From positions 48,073 through 112,072 of the forward strand of contig NW_027018031.1 in assembly GCF_032854445.1 (NCBI RefSeq): DNA of 64,000 nucleotides. The letters are read 5' to 3'. Every line of letters starts with the position of its first letter. Position 1 is the stretch's first letter. This DNA comes from Liolophura sinensis (Eukaryota > Mollusca > Polyplacophora > Chitonida > Chitonidae). The position numbers were made by a program, and so were the translations under genes. Positions 25,000 to 38,140 of this stretch are shown here, in pieces. The notes beneath the pieces were generated by a model, which searched no databases, was not told the origin of the DNA, and saw only the letters and a list, made by a program, of their open reading frames with translations.

Positions 25000-27260
25000 G
25001 GCTAATCCGACGTATTTTGTGACGAGAAATCGAATGGTGCAAACCGCGTTGCTCTCCGACCAATACTTTTGGCTGCAGCCACAAATGAATAATCATTGAT
25101 GTCAAGATCACGTGCCCAGCAACGGCTCTTACTCCATGGAAACCAAGGAAATTTGCAATTTTTCAACAGCTGGAGATGGCTGGCCCAATTGCGCATCTTT
25201 TGGCACCTTATTGATGTGGGTCAGTGTTCAATTGTACTTTTATAGCGGACTGTATCAAGTACCTTGTGTTTATTTATATACAAATGGTGTGGTTTTTCTA
25301 CATGTAGATAAAGACATTGAGTTTGTCTTCGATTTAGAAGTAAGACATTTGCTGGGTGAGTTAAATGGGCTTGGCCCAAAGATTTGACGTCGTCTGGGCT
25401 ACCGAAGGGCACATAACTTATAATGAAAAGTTGAATATAGTAATGACCAGTCGCGATGGTACATAGTAAATGTAGCCAATTTCAATTAGCAAAAGACCAG
25501 GCAAAAATCCAAAGTGGAAAAACTGTTCTAATGCTGCTAGTAAGAGGCTAATCCGACGTATTTTGTGACGAGAAATCGAATGGTGCAAACCGCGTTGCTC
25601 TCCGACCAACACTTTTGGCTGCAGCCACAAATGAATAATCATTGATGTCAAGACCACGTGCGCAGCAACGGCTCTTACTCCATGGAAACCAAGGAAATTT
25701 GCAATTTTTCAACACCTGGAGATGGCTGGCCCAATTGCGCATCTTTTGGCACCTTATTGATGTGGGTCAGTTTTAAATTGTACTTTTATAGCGGACTGTA
25801 TCAAGTACCTTGTTTTTATTTATATACAAATGGTGTGGTTTTTCTACATGTAGATAAAGACATTGAGTTTGTCTTCGACTTAGAAGTAAGACATTTGCTG
25901 AGTGAGTTAAATGGGCTTGGCCCAAAGATTTGACGTCGTCTGGGCTACCGAAGGGCACATAACTTAAAATGAAAAGTTGAATATAGTAATGACCAGTCGC
26001 GATGGTACATAGTCAATGTAGCCAATTTCAATTAGCAAAAAGACCAGGCAAAAATGCAAAATTGGAAAAACTGTTCTAATGCTGCTAGTAAGAGGCTAAT
26101 CCGACGTATTTTGTGAGGAGAAATCGAATGGTGCAAACCACCTTGCTCTCCGACCAACACTTTTGGCTGTAGGCACAAATGAATAATCATTGATGTCAAG
26201 ATCACGTGCCCAGCAACGGCTCTTACTCCATGGAAACCAAGGAAATTTGCAATTTTTCAACACCTGGAGATGGCTGGCCCAATTCCGCATCTTTTGGCAC
26301 CTTATTGATGTGGGTCAGTGTTCAATTGTACTTTTACAGCAGACTGTATCAAGTACCTTGTGTTTTTTTTATATACAAATGGTGTGGTTTTTCTACATGT
26401 AGATAAAGACATTGAGTTTGTCTTCGACTTAGAAGTAAGACATTTGCTGGGTGAGTTCAATGGGCTTGGCCCAAAGATTTGACGTCGTCTGGGCTACCGA
26501 AGGGCACATGACTTATAATGAAAAGTTGAATATAGTAATGACCAGTCGCGATGGTACATAGTAAATGTAGCCAATTTCAATTAGCAAAAAGACCAGGCAA
26601 AAATCCAAAATTGGAAAAACTGTTCTAATGCTGCTAGTAAGAGGCTAATCCGACGTATTTTGTGACGAGAAATCAAATGGTGCAAACCGCGTTGCTCTCC
26701 GACCAACACTTTTGTCTGCAGCCACAAATGAATAATCATTGATGTCAAGATCACGTGCCCAGCAACGGCTCTTACTCCATGGAAACCAAGGAAATTTGCA
26801 ATTTTTCAACAGCTGGAGATGCCTGGCCCATTTGCGCATCTTTTGGCACCCTATTGATGTGGGTTAGTGTTCAATTGTACTTTTTACAGCAGACTGTATC
26901 AAGTACCTTGTGTTTTTTTATATACAAATGGTGTGGATTTTCTACATGTAGATAAAGACATTAAGTTTGTCTTCGATTTAGAAGTAAGACATTTGCTGGG
27001 TGAGTTAAATGGGCTTGGCCCAAAGATTTGACGTCTTCTGGGCTACCGAAGGGCACATAACTTGTAATGAAAAGTTGAATATAGTAATGACCAGTGGCGA
27101 TGGTACATAGTAAATGTAGCCAATTTCAATTAGCAAAAAGACCAGGCAAAAATGCAAAAGTGGAAAAACTGTTCCAATGCTGCTGGTAAGAGGCTAATCA
27201 GACGTATTTTGTGACGAGAAATCGAATGGAGCAAACCGCCTTGCTCTCCGACCAATACTT
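25000..27260 (+). repeat. B block C-V-K, copy paired with 27,741-30,000
   Basis: It consists of a monomer with CGATTTAGAAG (about 25,331), then C (about 25,548), V (about 26,096), K (about 26,645) and the first part of I. The same order follows at a 2,741-2,743-bp offset (5 monomers). This copy has single-base losses near 25,490-25,515 (GCAAAAGACC, CCAAAGTGG). Confidence 0.75.
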
Positions 27261-27740
27261 TTGGCTGTAGCCACAATTGAATAATCATTGATGTCAAGAT
27301 CACGTGCCCAGCAACGGCTCTTACTCCATGGAAACCAAGGAAATTTGCAATTTTTCAACAACTGGAGATGCCTGGCCCAATTGCGCATCTTTTGGCACCT
27401 TATTGATGTGGGTCAGTGTTCAATTGTACTTTTTACAGTAGACTGTATCAAGTACTTTGTGTTTTTTTATATACAAATGGTGTGGTTTTTCTACATGTAG
27501 ATAAAGACATTAAGATTGTCTTCGACTTAGAAGTAAGACATTTGCTGGGTGAGTTAAATGGGCTTGGCCCAAAGATTTGACGTCGTCTGGGCTACCGAAG
27601 GGCACATAACTTATAATGAAAAGTTGAATATAGTAATGACCAGTCGCGATGGTACATAGTCAATGTAGCCAATTTCAATTAGCAAAAAGACCAGGCAAAT
27701 ATGCAAAAGTGGAAAAACTGTTCCAATGCTGCTAGTAAGA

Positions 27741-30000
27741 GGCTAATCCGACGTATTTTGTGACGAGAAATCGAATGGTGCAAACCGCGTTGCTCTCCGA
27801 CCAATACTTTTGGCTGCAGCCACAAATGAATAATCATTGATGTCAAGATCACGTGCCCAGCAACGGCTCTTACTCCATGGAAACCAAGGAAATTTGCAAT
27901 TTTTCAACACCTGGAGATGGCTGGCCCAATTGCGCATCTTTTGGCACCTTATTGATGTGGGTCAGTGTTCAATTGTACTTTTATAGCGGACTGTATCAAG
28001 TACCTTGTGTTTATTTATATACAAATGGTGTGGTTTTTCTACATGTAGATAAAGACATTGAGTTTGTCTTCGATTTAGAAGTAAGACATTTGCTGGGTGA
28101 GTTAAATGGGCTTGGCCCAAAGATTTGACGTCGTCTGGGCTACCGAAGGGCACATAACTTATAATGAAAAGTTGAATATAGTAATGACCAGTCGCGATGG
28201 TACATAGTAAATGTAGCCAATTTCAATTAGCAAAAAGACCAGGCAAAAATCCAAAAGTGGAAAAACTGTTCTAATGCTGCTAGTAAGAGGCTAATCCGAC
28301 GTATTTTGTGACGAGAAATCGAATGGTGCAAACCGCGTTGCTCTCCGACCAACACTTTTGGCTGCAGCCACAAATGAATAATCATTGATGTCAAGACCAC
28401 GTGCGCAGCAACGGCTCTTACTCCATGGAAACCAAGGAAATTTGCAATTTTTTAACACCTGGAGATGGCTGGCCCAATTGCGCATCTTTTGGCACCTTAT
28501 TGATGTGGGTCAGTTTTAAATTGTACTTTTATAGCGGACTGTATCAAGTACCTTGTTTTTATTTATATACAAATGGTGTGGTTTTTCTACATGTAGATAA
28601 AGACATTGAGTTTGTCTTCGACTTAGAAGTAAGACATTTGCTGGGTGAGTTAAATGGGCTTGGCCCAAAGATTTGACGTCGTCTGGGCTACCGAAGGGCA
28701 CATAACTTATAATGAAAAGTTGAATATAGTAATGACCTGTCGCGATGGTACATAGTCAATGTAGCCAATTTCAATTAGCAAAAAGACCAGGCAAAAATCC
28801 AAAATTGGAAAAACTGTTCTAATGCTGCTAGTAAGAGGCTAATCCGACGTATTTTGTGAGGAGAAATCGAATGGTGCAAACCGCCTTGCTCTCCGACCAA
28901 CACTTTTGGCTGTAGGCACAAATGAATAATCATTGATGTCAAGATCACGTGCCCAGCAACGGCTCTTACTCCATGGAAACCAAGGAAATTTGCAATTTTT
29001 CAACACCTGGAGATGGCTGGCCCAATTCCGCATCTTTTGGCACCTTATTGATGTGGGTCAGTGTTCAATTGTACTTTTACAGCAGACTGTATCAAGTACC
29101 TTGTGTTTTTTTTATATACAAATGGTGTGGTTTTTCTACATGTAGATAAAGACATTGAGTTTGTCTTCGACTTAGAAGTAAGACATTTGCTGGGTGAGTT
29201 CAATGGGCTTGGCCCAAAGATTTGACGTCGTCTGGGCTACCGAAGGGCACATGACTTATAATGAAAAGTTGAATATAGTAATGACCAGTCGCGATGGTAC
29301 ATAGTAAATGTAGCCAATTTCAATTAGCAAAAAGACCAGGCAAAAATCCAAAATTGGAAAAACTGTTCTAATGCTGCTAGTAAGAGGCTAATCCGACGTA
29401 TTTTGTGACGAGAAATCAAATGGTGCAAACCGCGTTGCTCTCCGACCAACACTTTTGGCTGCAGCCACAAATGAATAATCATTGATGTCAAGATCACGTG
29501 CCCAGCAACGGCTCTTACTCCATGGAAACCAAGGAAATTTGCAATTTTTCAACAGCTGGAGATGCCTGGCCCATTTGCGCATCTTTTGGCACCCTATTGA
29601 TGTGGGTCAGTGTTCAATTGTACTTTTTACAGCAGACTGTATCAAGTACCTTGTGTTTTTTTATAGACAAATGGTGTGGTTTTTCTACATGTAGATAAAG
29701 ACATTAAGTTTGTCTTCGACTTAGAAGTAAGACATTTGCTGGGTGAGTTAAATGGGCTTGGCCCAAAGATTTGACGTCTTCTGGGCTACCGAAGGGCACA
29801 TAACTTGTAATGAAAAGTTGAATATAGTAATGACCAGTCGCGATGGTACATAGTAAATGTAGCCAATTTCAAATAGCAAAAAGACCAGGCAAAAATGCAA
29901 AAGTGGAAAAACTGTTCCAATGCTGCTGGTAAGAGGCTAATCAGACGTATTTTGTGACGAGAAATCGAATGGAGCAAACCGCCTTGCTCTCAGACCAATA
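27741..30000 (+). repeat. B block C-V-K, second copy
   Basis: Partner of 25,000-27,260 at 2,743 bp: C near 28,401, V near 28,949, K near 29,498. It ends in a monomer that begins as type I (GGAGCAAACCGCC near 29,970) and changes to type P. The duplication boundary and the chimeric monomer therefore coincide. Confidence 0.75.
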
Positions 30001-30480
30001 CTTTTGGCTGTAGCCACAATTGAATAATCATTGATGTCAAGATCACGTGCCCAGCAACGGCTCTTACTCCATGGAACCCAAGGAAATTTGCAATTTTTCA
30101 ACACCTGCAGATGGCTGGCCCAATTGCGCAGCTTTTGACACCTTATTGATGTGGGTCAGTGTTCAATTGTACTTTTACAGCAGACTGTATCAAGTACCTT
30201 GTGTTTTTTTATATACAAATGGTGTGGTTTTTCTACATGTAGATAAAGACATTGAGTTTGTCTTCGACTTTGAAGTAAGACATTTGCTTGGTGAGTTAAA
30301 TGGGCTTGGCCCAAAGATTTGACGTCGTCTGGGCTACCGGAGGGCACATGACTTATAATGAAAAGTTGAATATAGTAATGACCAGTCGCGATGGTACATA
30401 GTAAATGTAGCCGATTTCAGTTAGCCAAAAGACCAGGCAAAAATCCAAAAGTGGAAAAACTGTTCCAATGCTGCTGGTAA
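29937..30480 (+). repeat. Chimeric I/P monomer
   Basis: The first part is type I (GAAATCGAATGGAGCAAACC, about 29,960). From the core onward it is type P (CATGGAACCCAAGG near 30,068; CACCTGCAGATGG; GCGCAGCTTTTG; later TTGCTTGGTGAG and TACCGGAGGG). The switch lies between about 29,990 and 30,075. The following TTTCAGTTAGCCAAAAG near 30,416 is shared only with about 38,648, linking this block to 38.3 kb at 8,232 bp (15 monomers). Confidence 0.7.
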
Positions 30481-31033
30481 GAGGCTAATCAGACGTATTT
30501 TGTGACGAGAAAACGAATGGTGCAAACCGCCTTGCTCTCCGACCAATACTTTTGGCTGTAGCCACAATTGAATAATCATTGATGTCAAGATCACGTGCCC
30601 AGCAACGGCTCTTACTCCATGGAAACCAAGGAAATTTGCAATTTTTCAACAGCTGGAGATGCCTGGCCCAATTGCGCATCTTTTGGCACCTTATTGATGT
30701 GGGTTAGTGTTCAATTGTACTTTTTACAGCAGACTCTATCAAGTACCTTGTGTTTTTTTATATACAAATGGTGTGGTTTTTCTACATGTAGATAAAGACA
30801 TTAAGTTTGTCTTCGACTTAGAAGTAAGACATTTGCTGGGTGAGTTAAATGGGCTTGGCCCAAAGATTTGACGTCTTCTGGGCTACCGAAGGGCACATAA
30901 CTTATCATGAAAAGTTGAATATAGTAATGACCAGTCGCGATGGTACATAGTCAATGTAGCCAATTTCAAATAGCAAAAAGACCAGGCAAAAATCCAAAAG
31001 TGGAAAAACTGTTCTAATGCTGCTAGTAAGAGG

Positions 31034-33080
31034 CTAATCCGACGTATTTTGTGACGAGAAATCGAATGGTGCAAACCGCGTTGCTCTCCGACCAATACTT
31101 TTGGCTGCAGCCACAAATGAATAATCATTGATGTCAAGATTACGTGCCCAGCAACGGCTCTTACTCCATGGAAACCAAAGCAATTTGCAAGTTTTCAACA
31201 CCTGGAGATGGCTGGCCCAATTGTGCATCTTTTGGCACCTTATTGATGTGGGTCAGTGTTCAATTGTACTTTTATTGCGGACTGTATCAAGTACCTTGTG
31301 TTTATTTATATTCAAATGGTGTGGTTTTTCTACATGTAGATAAAGACATTGAGTTTGTCTTCGATTTAGAAGTAAGACATTTGCTGGGTGAGTTAAATGG
31401 GCTTGGCCCAAAGATTTGACGTCGTCTGGGCTACCGAAGGGCACATAACTTATAATGAAAAGTTGAATATAGTAATGACCAGTCGCGATGGTACATAGTA
31501 AATGTAGCCAATTTCAATTAGCAAAAAGACCAGGCAAAAATCCAAAATTGGAAAAACTGTTCTAATGCTGCTAGTAAGAGGCTAATCCGACGTATTTTGT
31601 GACGAGAAATCAAATGGTGCAAACCGCGTTGCTCTCCGACCAACACTTTTGGCTGCAGCCACAAATGAATAATCATTGATGTCAAGATCACGTGCCCAGC
31701 AACGGCTCTTACTCCATGGAAACCAAGGAAATTTGCAATTTTTCAACAGCTGGAGATGCCTGGCCCATTTGCGCATCTTTTGGCACCCTATTGATGTGGG
31801 TTAGTGTTCAATTGTACTTTTTACAGCAGACTGTATCAAGTACCTTGTGTTTTTTATATACAAATGGTGTGGTTTTTCTACATGTAGATAAAGACATTAA
31901 GTTTGTCTTCGACTTAGAAGTAAGACATTTGCTGGGTGAGTTAAATGGGCTTGGCCCAAAGATTTGACGTCGTCTGGGCTACCGAAGGGCACATAACTTG
32001 TAGTCAAAAGTTGAATATAGTAATGACCAGTCGCGATGGTACATAGTAAATGTAGCCAATTTCAATTAGCAAAAAGACCAGGCAAAAATCCAAAAGTGGA
32101 AAAACTGTTCCAATGCTGCTGGTAAGAGGCTAATCAGACGTATTTTGTGACGAGAAATCGAATGGAGCAAACCGCCTTGCTCTCCGACCAATACTTTTGG
32201 CTGTAGCCACAATTGAATAATCATTGATGTCAAGATCATGTGCCCAGCAACGGCTCTTACTCCATGGAAACCAAGGAAATTTGCAATTTTTCAACAACTG
32301 GAGATGCCTGGCCCAATTGCGCATCTTTTGGCACCTTATTAATGTGGGTCAGTGTACAATAGTACTTTTTACAGTAGACTGTATCAAGTACCTTGAGTTT
32401 TTTTATATACAAATGGTGTGGTTTTTCTACATGTAGATAAAGACATTAAGATTGTCTTCGACTTAGAAGTAAGACATTTGCTGGGTGAGTTAAATGGGCT
32501 TGGCCCAAAGATTTGACGTCGTCTGGGCTACCGAAGGGCACATAACTTATCATGAAAAGTTGAATATAGTAATGACCAGTCGCGATGGTACATAGTCAAT
32601 GTAGCCAATTTCAATTAGCAAAAAGACCAGGCAAAAATGCAAAAGTGGAAAAACTGTTCCAATGCTGCTAGTAAGAGGCTAATCCGACGTATTTTGTGAC
32701 GAGAAATCGAATGGTGCAAACCGCGTTGCTGTCCGACCAACACTTTTGGCTGCAGCCACAAATGAATAATCATTGATGTCAAGATCACGTGCCCAGCAAC
32801 GGCTCTTACTCCATGGAAACCAAAGCAATTTGCAATTTTTCAACACCTGGAGATGGCTGGCCCAATTCCGCATCTTTTGGCACCTTATTGATGTGGGTCA
32901 GTGTTCAATTGTACTTTTACAGCAGACTGTATCAAGTACCTTGTGTTTATTTATATACAAATGGTGTGGTTTTTCTACAAGTAGATAAAGACATTGAGTT
33001 TGTCTTCGACTTAGAAGTAAGACATTTGCTGGGTGAGTTAAATGGGCTTGGCCCAAAGATTTGACGTCGTCTGGGCTACC
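31034..33080 (+). repeat. B block L'-K-I-L
   Basis: The L' monomer has CAATTTGCAAGTTTTCAAC near 31,181 and TTTATATTCAAATGG near 31,304, followed by K near 31,582, I near 32,130 and L near 32,679. The L'-K-I run returns from 42,013 and from 45,853, so it is a recurring subunit. Here I has AATCATGTGCCC near 32,234 (CACGTG lost) and L has CTACAAGTAG near 32,976 (palindrome lost). Confidence 0.7.
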
Positions 33081-33199
33081 GAAGGGCACATGACTTATAA
33101 TGAAAAGTTGAATATAGTAATGACCAGTGGCGATGGTACATAGTAAATGTAGCCGATTTCAATTAGCAAAAAGACCAGGCAAAAATCCAAAAGTGGAAA

Positions 33200-35300
33200 A
33201 ACTGTTCCAATGCTGCTAGTAAGAGGCTAATCAGACGTATTTTGTGACGAGAAATCGAATGGTGCAAACCGCGTTGCTCTCCGACCAATACTTTTGGCTG
33301 TAGCCACAATTGAATAATCATTGATGTCAAGATCACGTGCCCAGCAACGGCTCTTACTCCATGGAACCCAAGGAAATTTGCAATTTTTCAACACCTGCAG
33401 ATGGCTGGCCCAATTGCGCAGCTTTTGGCACCTTATTGATGTGGGTCAGTGTTCAATTGTACTTTTACAGCAGACTGTATCAAGTACCTTGTGTTTTTTT
33501 TATATACAAATGGTGTGGTTTTTCTACATGTAGATAAAGACATTGAGTTTGTCTTCGACTTAGAAGTAAGACATTTGCTTGGTGAGTTAAATGGGCTTGG
33601 CCCAAAGATTTGACGTCGTCTGGGCTACCGGAGGGCACATAACTTATAATGAAAAGTTGAATATAGTAATGACCAGTCGCGATGGTACATAGTAAATGTA
33701 GCCGATTTCAATTAGCAAAAAGACCAGGCAAAAATCCAAAAGAAGAAAAACTGTTCCAATGCTGCTGGTAAGAAGCTAATCAGACGTATTTTGTGACGAG
33801 AAAACGAATGGTGAAAACCGCGTTGCTCTCCGACCAATACTTTTGGCTGTAGCCACAATTGAATAATCATTGATGTCAAGATCACGTGCCCAGCAACGGC
33901 TCTTACTCCATGGAAACCAAGGAAATTTGCAATTTTTCAACAGCTGGAGATGCCTGGCCCATTTGCGCATCTTTTGGCACCTTATTGATGTGGGTTAGTG
34001 TTCAATTGTACTTTTTACAGCAGACTCTATCAAGTACCTTGTGTTTTTTTATATACAAATGGTGTGGTTTTTCTACATGTAGATAAAGACATTAAGTTTG
34101 TCTTCGACTTAGAAGTAAGACATTTGCTGGGTGAGTTAAATGGGCTTGGCCCAAAGATTTGACGTCTTCTGGGCTACCGAAGGGCACATAACTTATCATG
34201 AAAAGTTGAATATAGTAATGACCAGTGGCGATGGTACATAGTCAATGTAGCCAATTTCAATTAGCAAAAAGACCAGGCAAAAATGCAAAAGTGGAAAAAC
34301 TGTTCCAATGCTGCTAGTAAGAGGCTAATCCGACGTATTTTGTGAGGAGAAATCGAATGGTGCAAACCGCCTTGCTCTCCGACCAATACTTTTGGCTGTA
34401 GCCACAATTGAATAATCATTGATGTCAAGATCACGTGCCCAGCAACGGCTCTTACTCCATGGAAACCAAGGCAATTTGCAATTTTTCAACACCTGGAGAT
34501 GCCTGGCCCAATTCCGCATCTTTTGGCACCTTATTGATGTGGGTCAGTGTTTAGTTGTACTTTTCACAGCAGACTGTATCAAGTACCTTGTGTTTTTTTA
34601 TATACAAATGGTGTGGTTTTTCTACATGTAGATAAAGACATTGAGTTTGTCTTCGACTTAGAAGTAAGACATTTGCTGGGTGAGTTAAATGGGCTTGGCC
34701 CAAAGATTTGACGTCGTCTGGGCTACCGAAGGGCACATAACTTATAATGAAAAGTTGAATATAGTAATGACCAGTCGCGATGGTACATAGTAAATGTAGC
34801 CAATTTCAATTACCAAAAAGACCAGGGAAAAATCCAAAAGTGGAAAAACTGTTCCAATGCTGCTAGTAAGAGGCTAATCCGACGTATTTTGTGACGAGAA
34901 ATCGAATGGTGCAAACCGCGTTGCTCTCCGACCAATACTTTTGGCTGCAGCCACAATTGAATAATCATTGATGTCAAGATCACGTGCCCAGCAACGGCTC
35001 TTACTCCATGGAAACCAAGGAAATTGCAATTTTTCAACACCTGGAGATGGCTGGCCCAAATTGCGCATCTTTTGGCACCTTATTGATGTGGGTCAGTGTT
35101 CAATTGTACTTTTATAGCGGACTGTATCAAGTACCTTGTGTTTATTTATATAACAAATGGTGTGGTTTTTCTACATGTAGATAAAGACATTGAGTTTGTC
35201 TTCGATTTAGAAGTAAGACATTTGCTGGGTGAGTTTAAATGGGCTTGGCCCAAAGATTTGACGTCGTCTGGGCTACCGAAGGGCACATAACTTATAATGA
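33200..35300 (+). repeat. B four-monomer block, copy paired with 38,140-40,240
   Basis: Order: P (33,337), a K/I-like monomer with GAGAAAACGAATGGTGAAAA near 33,799 and AGACTCTATC near 34,023, a monomer with GTTTAGTTGTACTTTTCAC near 34,550, and a monomer with CGATTTAGAAG near 35,200. The same four follow at a constant 4,942-4,943-bp offset (9 monomers). Confidence 0.8.
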
Positions 35301-37010
35301 AAAGTTGAATATAGTAATGACCAGTCGCGATGGTACATAGTAAATGTAGCCAATTTCAATTAGCAAAAAGACCAGGCAAAAATCCAAAATTGGAAAAAAA
35401 CTGTTCTAATGCTGCTAGTAAGAGGCTAATCCGACGTATTTTGTGACGAGAAATCGAATGGTGCAAACCGCGTTGCTCTCCGACCAACACTTTTGGCTGC
35501 AGCCACAAATGAATAATCATTGATGTCAAGACCACGTGCCCAGCAACGGCTCTTACTCCATGGAAACCAAGGAAATTTGCAATTTTTTAACACCTGGAGA
35601 TGGCTGGCCCAATGGCGCATCTTTTGGCACCTTATTGATGTGGGTCAGTTTTAAATTGTACTTTTATAGCGGACTGTATCATGTACCTTGTTTTTATTTA
35701 TATACAAATGGTGTGGTTTTTCTACATGTAGATAAAGACATTGAGTTTGTCTTCGACTTAGAAGTAAGACATTTGCTGGGTGAGTTAAATGGGCTTGGCC
35801 AAAGATTTGACGTCGTCTGGGCTACCGAAGGGCACATAACTTATAATGAAAGTTGAATATAGTAATGACCAGTCGCGATGGTACATAGTCAATGTAGCCA
35901 ATTTCAATTAGCAAAAAGACCAGGCAAAAATCCAAAATTGGAAAAACTGTTCTAATGCTGCTAGTAAGAGGCTAATCCGACGTATTTTGTGAGGAGAAAT
36001 CGAATGGTGCAAACCGCCTTGCTCTCCGACCAACACTTTTGGCTGTAGGCACAAATAAATAATCATTGATGTCAAGATCACGTGCCAGCAACGGCTCTTA
36101 CTCCATGGAAACCAAGGAAATTTGCAATTTTTCAACACCTGGAGATGGCTGGCCCAATTCCGCATCTTTTGGCACCTTATTGATGTGGGTCAGTGTTCAA
36201 TTGTACTTTTACAGCAGACTGTATCAAGTACCTTGTGTTTTTTTTATATACAAATGGTGTGTTTTTTCTACATGTAGATAAAGACATTGAGTTTGTCTTC
36301 GATTTAGAAGTAAGACATTTGCTGGGTGAGTTAAATGGGCTTGGCCCAAAGATTTGACGTCGTCTGGGCTACCGAAGGGCACATAACTTATAATGAAAAG
36401 TTGAATATAGTAATGACCAGCCGCGATGGTACATAGTAAATGTAGCCAATTTCAATTAGCAAAAAGACCAGGCAAAAATCCAAAAGTGGAAAAAACTGTT
36501 CTAATGCTGCTAGTAAGAGGCTAATCCGACGTATTTGTGACGAGAAATCGAATGGTGCAAACCGCGTTGCTCTCCGACCAACATTTTTGGCTGCAGCCAC
36601 AAAATGAATAATCATTGATGTCAAGACCACGTGCGCCAGCAACGGCTCTTACTCCATGGAAACCAAGGAAATTTGCAATTTTTTTACACCTGGAGATGGC
36701 TGGCCCAATTGCCCATCTTTTGGCACCTTATTGATGTGGGTCAGTTTTAAATTGTACTTTTATAGCGGACTGTATCAAGTACCTTGTTTTTATTTATATA
36801 CAAATGGTGTGGTTTTTCTACATGTAGATAAAGACATTGAGTTTGTCTTCGACTTAGAAGTAAGACATTTGCTGGGTGAGTTAAATGGGCTTGGCCCAAA
36901 GATTTGACGTCGTCTGGGCTACCGAAGGGCACATAACTTATAATGAAAAGTTGAATATAGTAATGACCAGTCGCGATGGTACATAGTCATGTAGCCAATT
37001 TCAATTAGCA
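34984..37010. other. Cluster of single-base insertions and deletions
   Basis: Within about 2 kb the monomers show GGAAATTGCAAT (one T lost), GGCCCAAATTGCG (A gained), ATAACAAATGG, GAGTTTAAATGGG, GGAAAAAAACTG, CTTGGCCAAAG (C lost), AATGAAAGTTG, CACGTGCCAGC, CGTATTTGTGACG, CAAAATGAATAATC and AGTCATGTAGCC. Neighbouring monomers are almost free of such changes. Most are in runs of 2-6 identical bases. The pattern resembles residual long-read consensus error. Confidence 0.65.
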
Positions 37011-37480
37011 AAAAGACCAGGCAAAAATCCAACAGTGGAAAAACTGTTCCAATGCTGCTGGTAAGAGGCTAATCCGACGTATTTTGTGAGGAGAAATCGA
37101 ATGGTGCAAACCGCGTTGCTCTCCGACCAACACTTTTGGCTGTAGGCACAAATGAATAATCATTGATGTCAAGATCACGTGCCCAGCAACGGCTCTTACT
37201 CCATGGAAACCAAGGAAATTTGCAATTTTTCAACACCTGGAGATGGCTGGCCCAATTCCGCATCTTTTGGCACCTTATTGATGTGGGTCAGTGTTCAATT
37301 GTACTTTTACAGCAGACTGTATCAAGTACCTTGTGTTTTTTTTATATACAAATGGTGTGGTTTTTCTACATGTAGATAAAGACATTGAGTTTGTCTTCGA
37401 CTTAGAAGTAAGACATTTGCTGGGTGAGTTCAATGGGCTTGGCCCAAAGATTTGACGTCGTCTGGGCTACCGAAGGGCAC
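35400..37480 (+). repeat. Tandem C-V dimer, repeated twice
   Basis: Types run C (35,536), V (about 36,080), C (about 36,632), V (37,179), a two-monomer repeat of about 1.1 kb. C marks are AAGACCACGTG and CAGTTTTAAATTG; V marks are TGTAGGCACAAA. Several units carry single-base gains or losses (see the indel-cluster entry), so exact lengths here are unreliable. Confidence 0.65.
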
Positions 37481-37617
37481 ATGACTTATAATGAAAAGTT
37501 GAATATAGTAATGACCAGTCGCGATGGTACATAGTAAATGTAGCCAATTTCAATTAGCAAAAAGACCAGGCAAAAATCCAAAATTGGAAAAACTGTTCTA
37601 ATGCTGCTAGTAAGAGG

Positions 37618-38140
37618 CTAATCCGACGTATTTTGTGACGAGAAATCAAATGGTGCAAACCGCGTTGCTCTCCGACCAACACTTTTGGCTGCAGCCACAA
37701 ATGAATAATCATTGATGTCAAGATCACGTGCCCAGCAACGGCTCTTACTGCATGGAAACCAAGGAAATTTGCAATTTTTCAACAACTGGAGATGCCTGGC
37801 CCAATTGCGCATCTTTTTGGCACCTTATTGATGTGGGTCAGTGTTCAATTGTACTTTTTACAGTAGACTGTATCAAGTACCTTGGCTTTTTTTATATACA
37901 AATGGTGTGGTTTTTCCTACATGTAGATAAAGACATTAAGATTGTCTTCGACTTAGAAGTAAGACATTTGCTGGGTGAGTTAAATGGGCTTGGCCCAAAG
38001 ATTTGACGTCGTCTGGGCTACCGAAGGGCACATAACTTATAATGAAAAGTTGAATATAGTAATGACCAGTCGCGATGGTACATAGTCAATGTAGCCAATT
38101 TCAATTAGCAAAAAGACCAGGCAAAAATCCAAAAGTGGAA
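37618..38140 (+). repeat. Chimeric K/I monomer
   Basis: The first half is type K (GAAATCAAATGG near 37,644 and GGCTGCAGCCAC near 37,687). The second half is type I (CAACAACTGG near 37,782, ACAGTAGACTG near 37,860, AAGATTGTC near 37,937). The exchange falls between about 37,700 and 37,780. The core reads GCATGG instead of CCATGG. Confidence 0.7.
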
